From Sphingomonadaceae bacterium OTU29LAMAA1 (GTDB taxonomy: Bacteria > Pseudomonadota > Alphaproteobacteria > Sphingomonadales > Sphingomonadaceae), in NCBI GenBank assembly GCA_024072375.1, contig CP099617.1, positions 1,964,001 through 2,028,000 of the forward strand: a stretch of DNA of 64,000 nucleotides, written 5' to 3'. The notes below the pieces were generated by a model. That model saw nothing but the letters and a program-made list of their open reading frames with translations. It had not been told where the DNA came from and did not search any database. Positions 25,341-33,739 of the stretch are shown in pieces (the first letter of the stretch is position 1; each line of letters opens with the position of its first letter). Made by a program: the position numbers and the translations under genes.

Positions 25341-25424
25341 TCGACGAGACAGCGATGATTTTGCTTGCACCCGACCTCGTCCGGGCGCGTGTGTTGAATG
25401 CCGATCGTAAGAAACGGACAACAG

Positions 25425-25667
25425 ATGGCTCAGCGCGTTCCAACCACTGACGAAGTTCGTGGCGTCCTCGCATCCGTTCTTGCGGGTGCGACCGACGGGA
25501 AGGTATCCGGCTGGCATGCGAAGGTCGGGCCCGTGGTTCGCCTGCCCTGCGACCCGCTGGCGCTCTTCAACTGGGACGTCATGCCCGTCTGTGACGAGGT
25601 CGAGAAACTCGCGGTTGCAGAGGCGGTGAAGCTCGTGCGGGCAAAGCATCCCTTCGTCGCCGAGTGA
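25425..25667 (+). CDS. Small conserved-looking protein (80 aa)
   Basis: A mixed helix/strand protein with V-R-L-P-C-D-P-L-A-L-F-N-W-D and an acidic helix before the C-terminus. An upstream ATG at 25398 would add nine residues. No family recognised. It is on the plus strand with the secreted and STAS-like genes. Confidence 0.6.
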   Translation: MAQRVPTTDEVRGVLASVLAGATDGKVSGWHAKVGPVVRLPCDPLALFNWDVMPVCDEVEKLAVAEAVKLVRAKHPFVAE

Positions 25668-25779
25668 CACGGCTGCGTAAGCGCCGATCATCCCTGCTGG
25701 TCGTTCAACCCCTGTGGCGGGAGAACGCGTCGGCGGCCGACGACCACACAAGATCAGGTGACGGCTTAAAGCCGACGAA

Positions 25780-25914
25780 TTAGGTGACATCGATACCCTC
25801 ATCCCGGCAGGCATCGACAAACGACGGTGCCCGATGGCCAACGACACAGGTCATCGAAGCGCGCGAAGAGGCCAAGCTGATCGATATCGCCTGAGCTGCG
25901 TCGCCCTTGAACAT
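25780..25914 (-). CDS. Possible short protein (44 aa)
   Basis: This minus-strand frame opens with ATG 25914 (M-F-K-G-D-A-A-Q-A-I-S-I-S-L) and ends at TAA. Its C-terminus (A-P-S-F-V-D-A-C-R-D-E-G-I-D-V-T) reads like real protein. There is no strong ribosome site. It lies in an otherwise empty 320-base gap and may be the remnant of a larger gene. Confidence 0.38.
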   Translation of the reverse strand: MFKGDAAQAISISLASSRASMTCVVGHRAPSFVDACRDEGIDVT

Positions 25915-25990
25915 GATAGGTCAGGAACGATGTCGTGATGACAGCGTAATGACCCCTGCGGCCCAGTAGCTGGCCGTCAAAGGACACTGC

Positions 25991-26257
25991 ATGAAAATCA
26001 CCACGATCTTCGCCGCCATCGGTATGATGGCCGCTACCGTCGGCGCAGCGAGCAGCGCCGATGCACAGCGCCGTGATGACAACCGTGGTCGCTATGAGCA
26101 GCGCGACCATCGCGGAGATCGCTACGACCGGCGTGATCGTCACGATAGGGGCCGCCACTACGGCCGTAATGACCGCGGCAACCACTACGGTCGTGACCGC
26201 AATCAGCGCTGCCGCACCGTGATCCGCCATCAGCGCCGCGTTCGCGTTTGCCGCTAA
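25991..26257 (+). CDS. Small secreted Arg/Asp/His-rich protein (88 aa)
   Basis: A signal peptide (M-K-I-T-T-I-F-A-A-I-G-M-M-A-A-T-V-G-A) with cleavage near S-A-D-A-Q precedes a very polar mature part built from loose R-D-x-R-[GD]-R-x-Y/H repeats, ending in two Cys. An AAAGGA box lies before the ATG. It resembles small periplasmic proteins common in sphingomonads. The charged repeats suggest a flexible metal- or polyanion-binding protein; this is inference. Confidence 0.75.
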   Translation: MKITTIFAAIGMMAATVGAASSADAQRRDDNRGRYEQRDHRGDRYDRRDRHDRGRHYGRNDRGNHYGRDRNQRCRTVIRHQRRVRVCR

Positions 26258-26523
26258 ACTCCTTGCGGGGGGCCGGGGCAATGCTCCGCTCCCCGCTTCG
26301 ATTGCGCCCTTCCAAGGCAAACGCGGCCGGCGCCCGCTGCGCCATGATGCCGCCACCGTCCGCCTGCAGCCGGCTACTCCGCCAGGTGCGCCAATCGCCT
26401 CACCGCAAGCACTGCTCATCGCAGGATCACGGCTGATCCCAACGATGCTCATGCAGCGTCAACTTTTGCGGGTCCAACGATCCACCCATCGCCAGCAGCC
26501 GCGCCGGCGAAGGGAGAAGTTCG

Positions 26524-26622
26524 ATGGCATTCTACGTCGCTATGTCCGGTTTCATCGCAGCCAATCTGACCGTGATCGGTGCAGAACTGCGCAACGTTCG
26601 ACGTACTGGCGGGCAGCGGTAG
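26524..26622 (+). CDS. Possible hydrophobic microprotein (32 aa)
   Basis: A GGGAGAAG box at good spacing precedes ATG 26524. The product has one hydrophobic segment (F-Y-V-A-M-S-G-F-I-A-A-N-L-T-V-I-G-A) and a basic tail. It ends seven bases before the convergent DUF1376 gene stop. The rest of the 26258-26629 gap shows only a GC-rich stem-loop after the upstream gene. Confidence 0.35.
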   Translation: MAFYVAMSGFIAANLTVIGAELRNVRRTGGQR

Positions 26623-26629
26623 AGCGAGG

Positions 26630-27583
26630 TCAGCCACCGATCGCCTCCGGTTGCCTGGCAGCAGCCGGCGGTCCCGGGATGGCCATGCGTCGATAGCGCT
26701 CGGCAGTCGCCCGGCTGACGGCACGGGCCTCGTCCTCAATGCTGGCAGCCGACGCGATCCTCGCCTCGATCCACGACACGGGCTCGGCCCTGCCCTCGGC
26801 GCTCACCAGCGCCTCCCGGACCCAGGGCTCGCCCCTCGCCTTCCGCCACTTGGCGATCAACCCCCTCGCCTGCTTCTCGCTGGACCCAGCCTTCACCAGC
26901 AGAGCCACCCCGGCGTCGAACAGGACCTTGCTCGGATCTTCCAAATTCGGCGGCGTAGCGCCCGTAGCGTTAGCTACGGAACTTCTTCTTTCTTCTTCTT
27001 TCCCGTCCCGTCCCGTCTTAGCCGTGACAGTCACTGTGACAGGTGGCGTGACATCGCCGTGACTGGTGCGTGACTGGTCGTGACAATGCGCCGTGACCAG
27101 ACTGCGCAGGTCCGCGGTTTTGATGTTCCATGCCGGCGTGACGCCGACCGCCTCGAGTTTGGCGAACATGTCGCTGCGCGCTGCCCGCTCACGAGCCTTG
27201 CGCTCCGCTTCGCCGGTGCGGGATGTGCGATCTGACTTCCGCTTACTCCATGCGACTAGAGCCTGCTCCGCCAGCGTCGGATGGTAGAGGCGGCCATCGC
27301 TACACTTCACAAAGCCGTGGAGCGCGCGCTCCTTCAGCTTCTTCCAGTGCTTCAGATCACGTCCCAGATCCGCAAGCCGGCACAGCGCCACGTCGTCGTC
27401 TGGCAGCGATCCGGCTGGACATTGCGTCCATGCGGCCCACCAGAGCGTCAGCCCTGCCCGCCACTCGCTGTCGTTGGCCATTGCATCGAATTCGCTGCCG
27501 AAAAGGCGCTGGCCGAGCAGCGGCATGTATTCCAGCCCGCGCAGATCGCAGTCGGACGGTGTCATTGGCTCGGGTAGCGTCAC
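26630..27583 (-). CDS. Replication-associated protein with DUF1376 domain
   Basis: The first ~110 residues have the DUF1376 pattern, with L-T-L-W-W-A-A-W-T-Q-C-P-A-G-S-L-P-D-D-D and W-K-K-L-K-E-R-A-L. The middle is charged and Thr/Val-rich, and the C-terminal ~90 residues are helical. DUF1376 proteins occur in phage replication modules and may act as helicase loaders or origin proteins. It overlaps the dnaB-like gene by four bases (ATGA), supporting joint function. Length 317. Confidence 0.85.
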   Translation of the reverse strand: MTLPEPMTPSDCDLRGLEYMPLLGQRLFGSEFDAMANDSEWRAGLTLWWAAWTQCPAGSLPDDDVALCRLADLGRDLKHWKKLKERALHGFVKCSDGRLYHPTLAEQALVAWSKRKSDRTSRTGEAERKARERAARSDMFAKLEAVGVTPAWNIKTADLRSLVTAHCHDQSRTSHGDVTPPVTVTVTAKTGRDGKEEERRSSVANATGATPPNLEDPSKVLFDAGVALLVKAGSSEKQARGLIAKWRKARGEPWVREALVSAEGRAEPVSWIEARIASAASIEDEARAVSRATAERYRRMAIPGPPAAARQPEAIGG

Positions 27584-29022
27584 CGGGTTGCTCCGCCGTC
27601 ATGAGAGGAATGCTGGTAAAATTCGCTGCCACGCACGGCAGAGTTGGCGCCGAAGAACCAGCCGACAGCCTTGCCGGTCGGACCGCTGCGACGCTTAGGA
27701 ACGAGAAATTCGATCTTGTTGCGGACGGCTTCCATGTCGGTTCGCCACGCTTCGTATTTGCCGCCGAACTGGTCTTCCGGCTCATTGCGGCGCAGGTATT
27801 CCTCCTCGCGGTAGACGAAGAGGATGACGTCAGCGTCCTGCTCGATCTGGCCACTGTCGCGCAGGTCGGACGGCATCGGCCGCTTGTCGGGACGCTTCTC
27901 CACGTCGCGGCTGAGCTGCGCTACCGCCATCACCGTGAGTCCTTCCGCCTTGGCGAACTGCTTCAGGCCGGTGCTGACCTCACTGGCATGCTCATAAGGC
28001 GACATGCCCTTGCGGCTGTGTGCCATCAGCTGGAGGTAATCGACCACCACCAGCTCCAGCTTCTCACCTTTGGCAGCAAGGCGGCGCTTGTGGGTACGCG
28101 CCTGGCGGATCAGCTTCGACAGCGTCAGGCCGGACGTCTCGTTGATTTCGAGCGGCAGAGCGTCAAACCGCTGCTTGGCCTCGATCACCGCCGGCATATC
28201 ATTGTTGCGAACGGTGCCGTCGCGAATGTCTTCGTAAGCCACGCCTCCGCCTGTGGTGAATGTCATATCTGCGAGCATGCGGCGGGTCAGTTCGTCGGCG
28301 CTCATCTCGAGGGAGAAGATCAGCACGCCGTGACCGCGCGCCGCTGCACCGATGGAATAGGATGTGACGAGGCTGGTCTTGCCCATGCCTGGACGGCCAC
28401 CGACGACGATGAGGTTCGACGGCCGCAGCACACCGATCGTGCTGTCCAGAGAGGCGATCATGCCGCAGCGGACGCCGATCACCGGCTGTCCGAAGCTGTC
28501 GATCACCGCCTGAGCGTAGGTGCCGACCGGCGCCTGCGCAGTGACGACCTGATCGGCCAGCTCGGCGACGGCCTCGTCCGCATTGGCGAGCAGCTCCTCA
28601 CGCGTGACGCTGAGGTCGCGGGCTGAGTGAACAACGTCTTGAAGCCCGGCGACCATGCGCCGTCGGCTGGACAGCATTACCAGCTGATCGAAATACGCCT
28701 TGGTCCGTGCTCGCGGACCAGCGTTGAGTGATGCAGCTGACAGCACGGAGAACACGCGCGGCCATTCGGGATCGTCACGGAAATGCGGCGTCAGCGTGAC
28801 GGCGTCGACATTCGCACCAGCCGCAGTCTGATCCAGCATCTGGTCGAACACGCGCCCGTGCAGCGGCACAGAGAAGTCACGGCCACGCAGGCGATCGGCG
28901 ACCTGGTCGATCAGGCGGTTGTCGTTGATAAGGTCGCCGAGCAGGCCGATCTCCGCCTCGACGTTCTGAAGCGCCGGCCCCTGCTCGGCAGCAGCGAACT
29001 GCTCCTGAAACGAGCCGCTCAT
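27580..29022 (-). CDS. Replicative DNA helicase (DnaB family)
   Basis: The N-terminal domain (E-A-E-I-G-L-L-G-D-L-I-N-D) precedes a RecA-like ATPase with Walker A G-G-R-P-G-M-G-K-T-S, Walker B L-V-V-V-D-Y-L-Q-L-M, and the DnaB sequence D-L-R-D-S-G-Q-I-E-Q-D-A-D-V. It unwinds DNA at the phage replication fork, working with the primase encoded upstream, whose stop overlaps its ATG at 29022 (ATGA). About 480 residues, normal for the family. Confidence 0.97.
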   Translation of the reverse strand: MSGSFQEQFAAAEQGPALQNVEAEIGLLGDLINDNRLIDQVADRLRGRDFSVPLHGRVFDQMLDQTAAGANVDAVTLTPHFRDDPEWPRVFSVLSAASLNAGPRARTKAYFDQLVMLSSRRRMVAGLQDVVHSARDLSVTREELLANADEAVAELADQVVTAQAPVGTYAQAVIDSFGQPVIGVRCGMIASLDSTIGVLRPSNLIVVGGRPGMGKTSLVTSYSIGAAARGHGVLIFSLEMSADELTRRMLADMTFTTGGGVAYEDIRDGTVRNNDMPAVIEAKQRFDALPLEINETSGLTLSKLIRQARTHKRRLAAKGEKLELVVVDYLQLMAHSRKGMSPYEHASEVSTGLKQFAKAEGLTVMAVAQLSRDVEKRPDKRPMPSDLRDSGQIEQDADVILFVYREEEYLRRNEPEDQFGGKYEAWRTDMEAVRNKIEFLVPKRRSGPTGKAVGWFFGANSAVRGSEFYQHSSHDGGATR

Positions 29023-30026
29023 GCGCGGATGCCCCGCAGCTGGTCGTTCCAGTCCTTGTACCCGTCGGCGGGCCACATCGTGCGGGTGGCGAACCCGCGC
29101 TCGGCAAGATCATCCTCGGCCTGCTCGACAGCCGCACGACCGGCAGCATCGTTCTGCCCAGCGATGACGATCGAGACGATGCGGGGCGGATAGTCGATGA
29201 AGGGCATCATCGCCGTACCGAGCGTGACCCACACCTCTGCGCCAAGCTCCTGCGCCAGGCTGAGGCCGTCTTCCGGGCCTTCGGTAAGGATCAGCTCGTG
29301 ACCGTAGCTGTCGGCATCCGAGTTGATGCGGAGCGCCCCGCCCTTCACACGGCCGAGGCTGCGCTTTGGCTTCTCCATGCGCGCTTTGCTCTTGCCGCCG
29401 TTGGCTAGGAACACGCGCTGCAATCCGATCAGCTGATCATCGCCATCAACGACCGCGCCCACCAGCGCCGGTAAGTCGGGTCCGCACTGGCCGGTATCGT
29501 CGTCGTACCAGGCAGGCGTCAGGGCAAAGCGGAAGGTATGCGGGACTGGCATGATGATGCCGCGGCTGCGGAGGTAGACCTCGGCTGGCGTGCTCGTCGC
29601 CGGCCGCGCACGATCCCACACATCACGGGCACGATCGATCGCGCGCTGCTGGTCAGCATCGTCTTCCGCCGCCGCCTTGGCGCGTTGGGCAGGATCCACC
29701 CCGGGTAGGCTGGCAGCACCGAGCCACCGCAGCGCATCCATGAAGCCGATGCCCTCGGTCTTCATGACATAGCTTACGATGTCGCCGGACGCGCCGCAGC
29801 CGAAGCAGTGGTACGTGCCCTTGGCGTCGTTCAGCTGCATCGAGGGCGTGCGCTCACTGTGGAAGGCACACAGCGCTCGCTTCTCGTTCTTGCCAGCGCG
29901 GGTCACCTTGCGGGTGCGCGCGACGACATCACTGATGTTGTAGCGCTGCTTCGCCTCGTCGACGGCACGGCGGAAAGCAGCGTCTCGTTCGGCGCGAGCA
30001 ACGCGATCGATGGGGCGGCGGCTCAC
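29019..30026 (-). CDS. DNA primase (CHC2 zinc finger and Toprim)
   Basis: The CHC2 zinc site reads C-A-F-H, then C-F-G-C-G-A-S-G-D about 20 residues later (near residues 52-80). The Toprim domain begins with L-I-L-T-E-G-P-E-D-G-L and continues to I-V-I-A-G-Q-N-D-A-A-G-R. At 335 residues it is shorter than bacterial DnaG and lacks the DnaB-binding tail, as usual for phage primases. It is coupled to both neighbours. Confidence 0.96.
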   Translation of the reverse strand: MSRRPIDRVARAERDAAFRRAVDEAKQRYNISDVVARTRKVTRAGKNEKRALCAFHSERTPSMQLNDAKGTYHCFGCGASGDIVSYVMKTEGIGFMDALRWLGAASLPGVDPAQRAKAAAEDDADQQRAIDRARDVWDRARPATSTPAEVYLRSRGIIMPVPHTFRFALTPAWYDDDTGQCGPDLPALVGAVVDGDDQLIGLQRVFLANGGKSKARMEKPKRSLGRVKGGALRINSDADSYGHELILTEGPEDGLSLAQELGAEVWVTLGTAMMPFIDYPPRIVSIVIAGQNDAAGRAAVEQAEDDLAERGFATRTMWPADGYKDWNDQLRGIRA

Positions 30027-30493
30027 TGCCCCCTGCCCTTCTCCGCTGCGATCATCTCCAGCCAGACGCAGGTCAGCGCGTTGACGCGGCGGATCAGCGC
30101 CTCATGCGGGATCAACTCCTGAGGTTCGGTCAGGTGGTCGGCCTCGATGGCGATCACGGCCGGCAGCAGGTTCGCCAGCGTCAACGCTGCGCTCTCGTCG
30201 CCAGTGCAGTACGCACCTGCCTCCGCCCAGCGCCCGCCGACCAGCGCCAGTAGCGGGTCGGCGAACCGCCCTCCCCACTCGCGGCAGCCTGCGAGGAACG
30301 TCGGCATGTCGAGCGGCGACGCGGTGTTCGCATATGCCGCGGCGCGATCGTCGGACTTGCCGAGCACCCGGCCCATGTCCGCCCATGTCGCGCCGTCGTC
30401 GGTCTTGATGCTGGTGAGCACGGCATTCTGCGCATCGACCGCGGCAGACGCGGAGAACGTACGACGGCGTCCGTGGATGTACGGTGCGTTCAT
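30023..30493 (-). CDS. Early leftward protein with possible helix-turn-helix (156 aa)
   Basis: The sequence W-A-D-M-G-R-V-L-G-K-S-D-D-R-A-A-A-Y (about 36-53) looks like a helix-turn-helix, followed by helical segments. Position upstream of the primase and downstream of the Cro-like gene fits a CII-like regulator or an origin-binding protein. The GTG/ATG start region lies close to the divergent gene at 30511. No firm family. Confidence 0.7.
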   Translation of the reverse strand: MNAPYIHGRRRTFSASAAVDAQNAVLTSIKTDDGATWADMGRVLGKSDDRAAAYANTASPLDMPTFLAGCREWGGRFADPLLALVGGRWAEAGAYCTGDESAALTLANLLPAVIAIEADHLTEPQELIPHEALIRRVNALTCVWLEMIAAEKGRGQ

Positions 30494-30510
30494 GCGGCAA
30501 TTGCTCCAGC

Positions 30511-30744
30511 ATGCCGAAGGACAAGAAAGCTCGAGACGAGGCGCGGATCACCGTGATCGCCCTCGCCAACATGACAGCGGCGATCGTCGATGCGCTGCGC
30601 GATGCGGAGGTGCCGAACCACGTGGTGCACACCTTTCTCGACTGCTTCGACAACCTGAACAGCTTCGCGCTGCATGGAGCGCCTGCCATCATTCTGGGAG
30701 ATATCGTGGAGATCGTCCGTGCGACCGTGGCGCACAATGACTAA
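30511..30744 (+). CDS. Small helical protein (77 aa)
   Basis: A well-ordered helical sequence (I-T-V-I-A-L-A-N-M-T-A-A-I-V-D-A-L-R-D-A-E-V-P) with a polar start. It is divergent from the gene at 30023-30493. No ribosome site stands out, and a start 27 bases upstream is possible. Not recognised. Confidence 0.65.
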   Translation: MPKDKKARDEARITVIALANMTAAIVDALRDAEVPNHVVHTFLDCFDNLNSFALHGAPAIILGDIVEIVRATVAHND

Positions 30745-31026
30745 GGTCGGGGTGACCGCGAGCGCTTTGGGAAAAATCGCGGCCACCCCTACACCCGCCC
30801 CACGGAGGGGATTGCGGACGAGTCTCAGCACCGGGGAGATGCGAGCTGGCGGGTGCAGAACCGTGCTTGCGCCCGTTTCGGACAAACTGCCAACGCGGAA
30901 AGCAGCACAGTCTGATCGGGTCGTGCGATCAGCGTTGTGGCCCCTCGCTGCACAAGCCGGGGTAGGCTCATGCCGATCGCGGCTGCTAGAGACGTCGGAT
31001 CGCCGCGAACTGAATAGAGGCACAAG

Positions 31027-31239
31027 ATGCTCGACCCCGACATGCCCCTGCGCGCCGCCGCCGGCACCGACACAGCCGTTGCATTCGCGCTGTTCGAGCA
31101 CATTGCGGCGCGCGATCCTGATGCCGTCGCCAGGAAGGACGACGCCATCGCGGTCTTCCGCGAGTGCATGGAAGCCGTCGGACATCGGGCGGAGGGCGTC
31201 AGTCATGAGCCGCGGCCGATCCGGTTGGGTGCGGAGTGA
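31027..31239 (+). CDS. Small acidic protein (70 aa)
   Basis: ATG 31027 is preceded by AGAGG. The product is helical and acidic (A-A-R-D-P-D-A-V-A-R-K-D-D-A-I-A-V-F). Its 3' end overlaps the end of the convergent Cro-like gene by 41 bases. The 280 bases before it show no convincing gene. Function unknown. Confidence 0.55.
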   Translation: MLDPDMPLRAAAGTDTAVAFALFEHIAARDPDAVARKDDAIAVFRECMEAVGHRAEGVSHEPRPIRLGAE

Positions 31240-31465
31240 GCGGCATTTCACTGCATGCTTCTGCATGTGGCGCGGGCAGATCGAAGAAGTCGTTAGGCGT
31301 CACCTCACCCCTGGTGGCTTGCACAATCGCCGCCATCATTACGGCATTTGGTCTCTGATGCCCCTTGGCATACCGTTCGACGGTACGCGCATGGGAGCTT
31401 CCGATTCGACGTGCGAACTCGGCGTAGGTTAGAGCATGTGCGCTCATGTAGCCCGATAGCTTCAT
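31199..31465 (-). CDS. Cro-like repressor (small helix-turn-helix protein)
   Basis: An 88-residue protein with helix-turn-helix residues Y-A-E-F-A-R-R-I-G-S-S-H-A-R-T-V-E-R-Y-A. It is divergent from the CI-like gene, with one palindromic operator in the 41 bases between the two starts, the classical arrangement of a lytic-lysogenic switch. The start is taken at ATG 31465, 12 codons inside the open frame. There is little leader sequence before it. Confidence 0.8.
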   Translation of the reverse strand: MKLSGYMSAHALTYAEFARRIGSSHARTVERYAKGHQRPNAVMMAAIVQATRGEVTPNDFFDLPAPHAEACSEMPLTPHPTGSAAAHD

Positions 31466-31475
31466 GAGGACGCAA

Positions 31476-31492
31476 TTAGCTGATACGGCTAA
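31476..31492. promoter_or_regulatory. Repressor operator 1 (between cro-like and cI-like)
   Basis: TTAGC-TGATACG-GCTAA, a 17-bp imperfect palindrome. The same pattern TTAGC-N7-GCTAA recurs at 32153 and 32186. It lies between the divergent regulator starts, where it would cover promoters in both directions. Confidence 0.78.
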
Positions 31493-31506
31493 AAGAGGCA
31501 AGATAA

Positions 31507-32169
31507 TTGGCTGAAGACGCTAACCAAGACGATCAGGGCGACCATCTTGATCCTTTTGCTGACACCGTAATTGGTCGCCGCATGCGGGCGGAGCGTAAAC
31601 GCCAGGGTATTTCCCTTCGAGAGGTCGCCGAGCGGGTAGGTGACGGCGTACATCTAACAACAATCGCCAAGCTTGAGAGCGGGCGCATGCGGGTAACGTA
31701 CGACTGGGCTAGAAGGATAGCTGCCGCCCTAGGTACTCCGGCGCTAGAGTTTTTTATACCTGAAGAATCACTAAACCAAGCTAAAGCCGTTCCGGTCTAC
31801 ACCGGTCTAACTTGGCACGCTGGCAGCTTATTTGAAGATGCCGTGAGTCATTATACAGCAATATACAACAGTCGGGATGATCTAGTCGGTGTGGTACTGG
31901 GCCCGGTCCAGCCTGATATTGAGTCAGAATACCCGCTAGTCACTGTAATTATCGATCCTGAGGATACCCAACTCAGGCACGGCGGAGCATTTCTCTTCTT
32001 TCATCCAGAGTTAGGGTATCACGCAGCAGGTGTTTTCAAGTCAGATCCTGATCGCTTAGTCCCATGGATCAGCGCTTTCGCTGGGCTTCTATTTTTACCG
32101 GCAGAAGGAGTGATCGTAGCTGGTCGGATTGTCGAAACCCAGCGCGGCCTTGTTAGCCGAAACAGCTAA
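31507..32169 (+). CDS. CI-like lysogeny repressor (XRE family)
   Basis: The N-terminal XRE helix-turn-helix is clear: R-M-R-A-E-R-K-R-Q-G-I-S-L-R-E-V-A-E-R-V, then T-I-A-K-L-E-S-G-R. The C-terminal ~130 residues form a separate beta-rich domain. There is no obvious Ala-Gly cleavage site or Ser/Lys LexA-type dyad, so induction may not be by RecA self-cleavage. It starts with TTG 31507 after AGAGG. The gene is clearly richer in A/T than its neighbours, a sign of separate origin. It presumably binds the three TTAGC palindromes. Confidence 0.92.
   Translation: MAEDANQDDQGDHLDPFADTVIGRRMRAERKRQGISLREVAERVGDGVHLTTIAKLESGRMRVTYDWARRIAAALGTPALEFFIPEESLNQAKAVPVYTGLTWHAGSLFEDAVSHYTAIYNSRDDLVGVVLGPVQPDIESEYPLVTVIIDPEDTQLRHGGAFLFFHPELGYHAAGVFKSDPDRLVPWISAFAGLLFLPAEGVIVAGRIVETQRGLVSRNS
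32153..32169. promoter_or_regulatory. Repressor operator 2 (overlaps end of cI-like gene)
   Basis: TTAGC-CGAAACA-GCTAA, including the TAA stop of the repressor gene. Its centre is 33 bp from operator 3, about three helical turns, which would place two repressor dimers on the same DNA face ahead of the rightward operon. Confidence 0.78.
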
Positions 32170-32185
32170 ATTCTCATTGCGGCAT

Positions 32186-32202
32186 TTAGCTGTTTCGGCT
32201 AA
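32186..32202. promoter_or_regulatory. Repressor operator 3 (before rightward operon)
   Basis: TTAGC-TGTTTCG-GCTAA. Same pattern as operators 1 and 2, lying about 115 bases before ATG 32316. It probably controls the promoter of the rightward gene block. Confidence 0.78.
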
Positions 32203-32315
32203 ATACCCTGCATCAGCCGATCGCCCCCGGGCCGTGAAACTGATCGCAGGCCGGTAAAGCACGCTCTCTTCGGAAGCCTCTGTCGCACTCCTGCGCCACC
32301 CGTGGGAGACAGCAC

Positions 32316-33716
32316 ATGGCCAGTCAGCCGACCTTTGCCCCGTACACGCCGCTGCGACATGCAGCGCCGAAGCCGAACATCCGCATCGCCTACATCGCTG
32401 GCGATGCTGCTACCGCCATCCACCGCGGCATGGCGTCCATCCCCGCCGCCGTCCGGGAGAGCACGCTGGAAGAGCTGGCGATCGCCGGCCTCACCGACGA
32501 GCTGATCGCCGCCGGCCGGGAGCTTCTCTCGCCTGCCATGTACGCTGCGTTTCTTCGCTGGGGTGAGACGGCATCCCACTTCGTCACGAGGTATGAGACT
32601 GATGAAGTGGGCGATGCGCGCTGTGAGGCAGCTGGCGAGGCAGGCGCTAGGCTAGCCTCGATCCCAGCCGAGAACATTCACGACATGCTGCTGAAGACGC
32701 GCATGCTTAACTCCATCGAGGCCGACTGCTCGGACTTCGGATCCATGCAGCGCACGCAGCGCCTGGACCCTACCGTCAGCAAGCTGGCGCTCGCGATCGG
32801 CAGCGACCTTGAACAGATGTCGCCGGTCACCGCTCTGATCGAGCAGATTGCGACCCTTGCCTGGGAAAACTCCCCGCCGGAACTGATGGCACTGGCTCCA
32901 GATATCGGCGGCATCATTACCAGCGCTTTCGCCGCTGCCCGCGAGAATTTGGGCGTCGATATCCCTGCTCGCCCCAAGCTGCCGAAGACGCTGGAGGGCT
33001 ACAGCCCATTCATGCGTGGGCCGCTGGTAGCGTGGCAGAGACAATACGACCGTTATCTAGCCGCGGACGACGCACTGACGAGCTACGATCGCAATGTGCA
33101 TACCCCGTTCTTCAAGCAGGCGGAAGTCGACGACACCGAAGCACGCCTCGTCCAAGAGGGATATGATGAGCTGCTGGAAGACACCTACGGTGCCCTCGCC
33201 ACCCTGCTCCAGCTGCCAGCACCATCGGCGGCTGAGCTTGCCATTAAGTTGACGCTATATCTGCAACACGCGGCATGGGACTTGGGCTGCGCGAAGGAGA
33301 TCGCCCAGCGCATGACGGCTGACGCTCGTCGGTTCGCTCGGCACGGCGCTTTCATTCAGGCGGATGGCAACCTTCTCGCCGCGTTCGGCGGCTGTCGTCG
33401 TGAAATGCAAAATGCCTACGGCACGGACGCAATGTCGCGCGACGAAGAGGATGCCCACTTCGCGCGTCTCGACGCTTACGAGACAAGGCTGCACGACCAG
33501 CCTGCGTCAACGATCGAGGGCGCAATCGCCAAGCTTCGTATCGCCTTCAGCCGGATGAACCCTGATGCCTGGTCCAACCACGCCATCATGGACCCTAATA
33601 GCCGGGACTTCCGCGAAGGTTTGCGGATGGGAGGGATGTTCGAGCGCATTGCCTGGGGCGCCATCGAGGACCTTGCCCGCATCAGCGGCATCAATCTCAC
33701 GGAGCAGGGCGCATGA
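32316..33716 (+). CDS. Large unknown protein, first gene of rightward operon (466 aa)
   Basis: A soluble, mainly helical protein. Two halves (about 60-190 and 255-440) have loosely similar helix patterns (for example R-Y-E-T-D-E-V-G-D-A and R-N-V-H-T-P-F-F-K-Q-A-E-V-D-D-T), suggesting an old internal duplication. It begins after repressor operators 2 and 3, so it is probably shut off in the lysogen. No enzymatic motif recognised; a DNA-binding or recombination-accessory role is only a guess from position. Confidence 0.8.
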   Translation: MASQPTFAPYTPLRHAAPKPNIRIAYIAGDAATAIHRGMASIPAAVRESTLEELAIAGLTDELIAAGRELLSPAMYAAFLRWGETASHFVTRYETDEVGDARCEAAGEAGARLASIPAENIHDMLLKTRMLNSIEADCSDFGSMQRTQRLDPTVSKLALAIGSDLEQMSPVTALIEQIATLAWENSPPELMALAPDIGGIITSAFAAARENLGVDIPARPKLPKTLEGYSPFMRGPLVAWQRQYDRYLAADDALTSYDRNVHTPFFKQAEVDDTEARLVQEGYDELLEDTYGALATLLQLPAPSAAELAIKLTLYLQHAAWDLGCAKEIAQRMTADARRFARHGAFIQADGNLLAAFGGCRREMQNAYGTDAMSRDEEDAHFARLDAYETRLHDQPASTIEGAIAKLRIAFSRMNPDAWSNHAIMDPNSRDFREGLRMGGMFERIAWGAIEDLARISGINLTEQGA

Positions 33717-33739
33717 TCGCCGTGCGCCGATCCGGCCGG

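Noticed and set aside
24303..25847. 514-codon minus-strand frame
   Set aside because: It covers several better-supported plus-strand genes with ribosome sites and signal peptides; composition looks random.
30737..31432. Plus-strand frame across the 30.7-31.4 kb regulator region
   Set aside because: Becomes Ser/Arg/Cys-rich and unprotein-like, and overlaps the Cro-like gene and the small gene at 31027.
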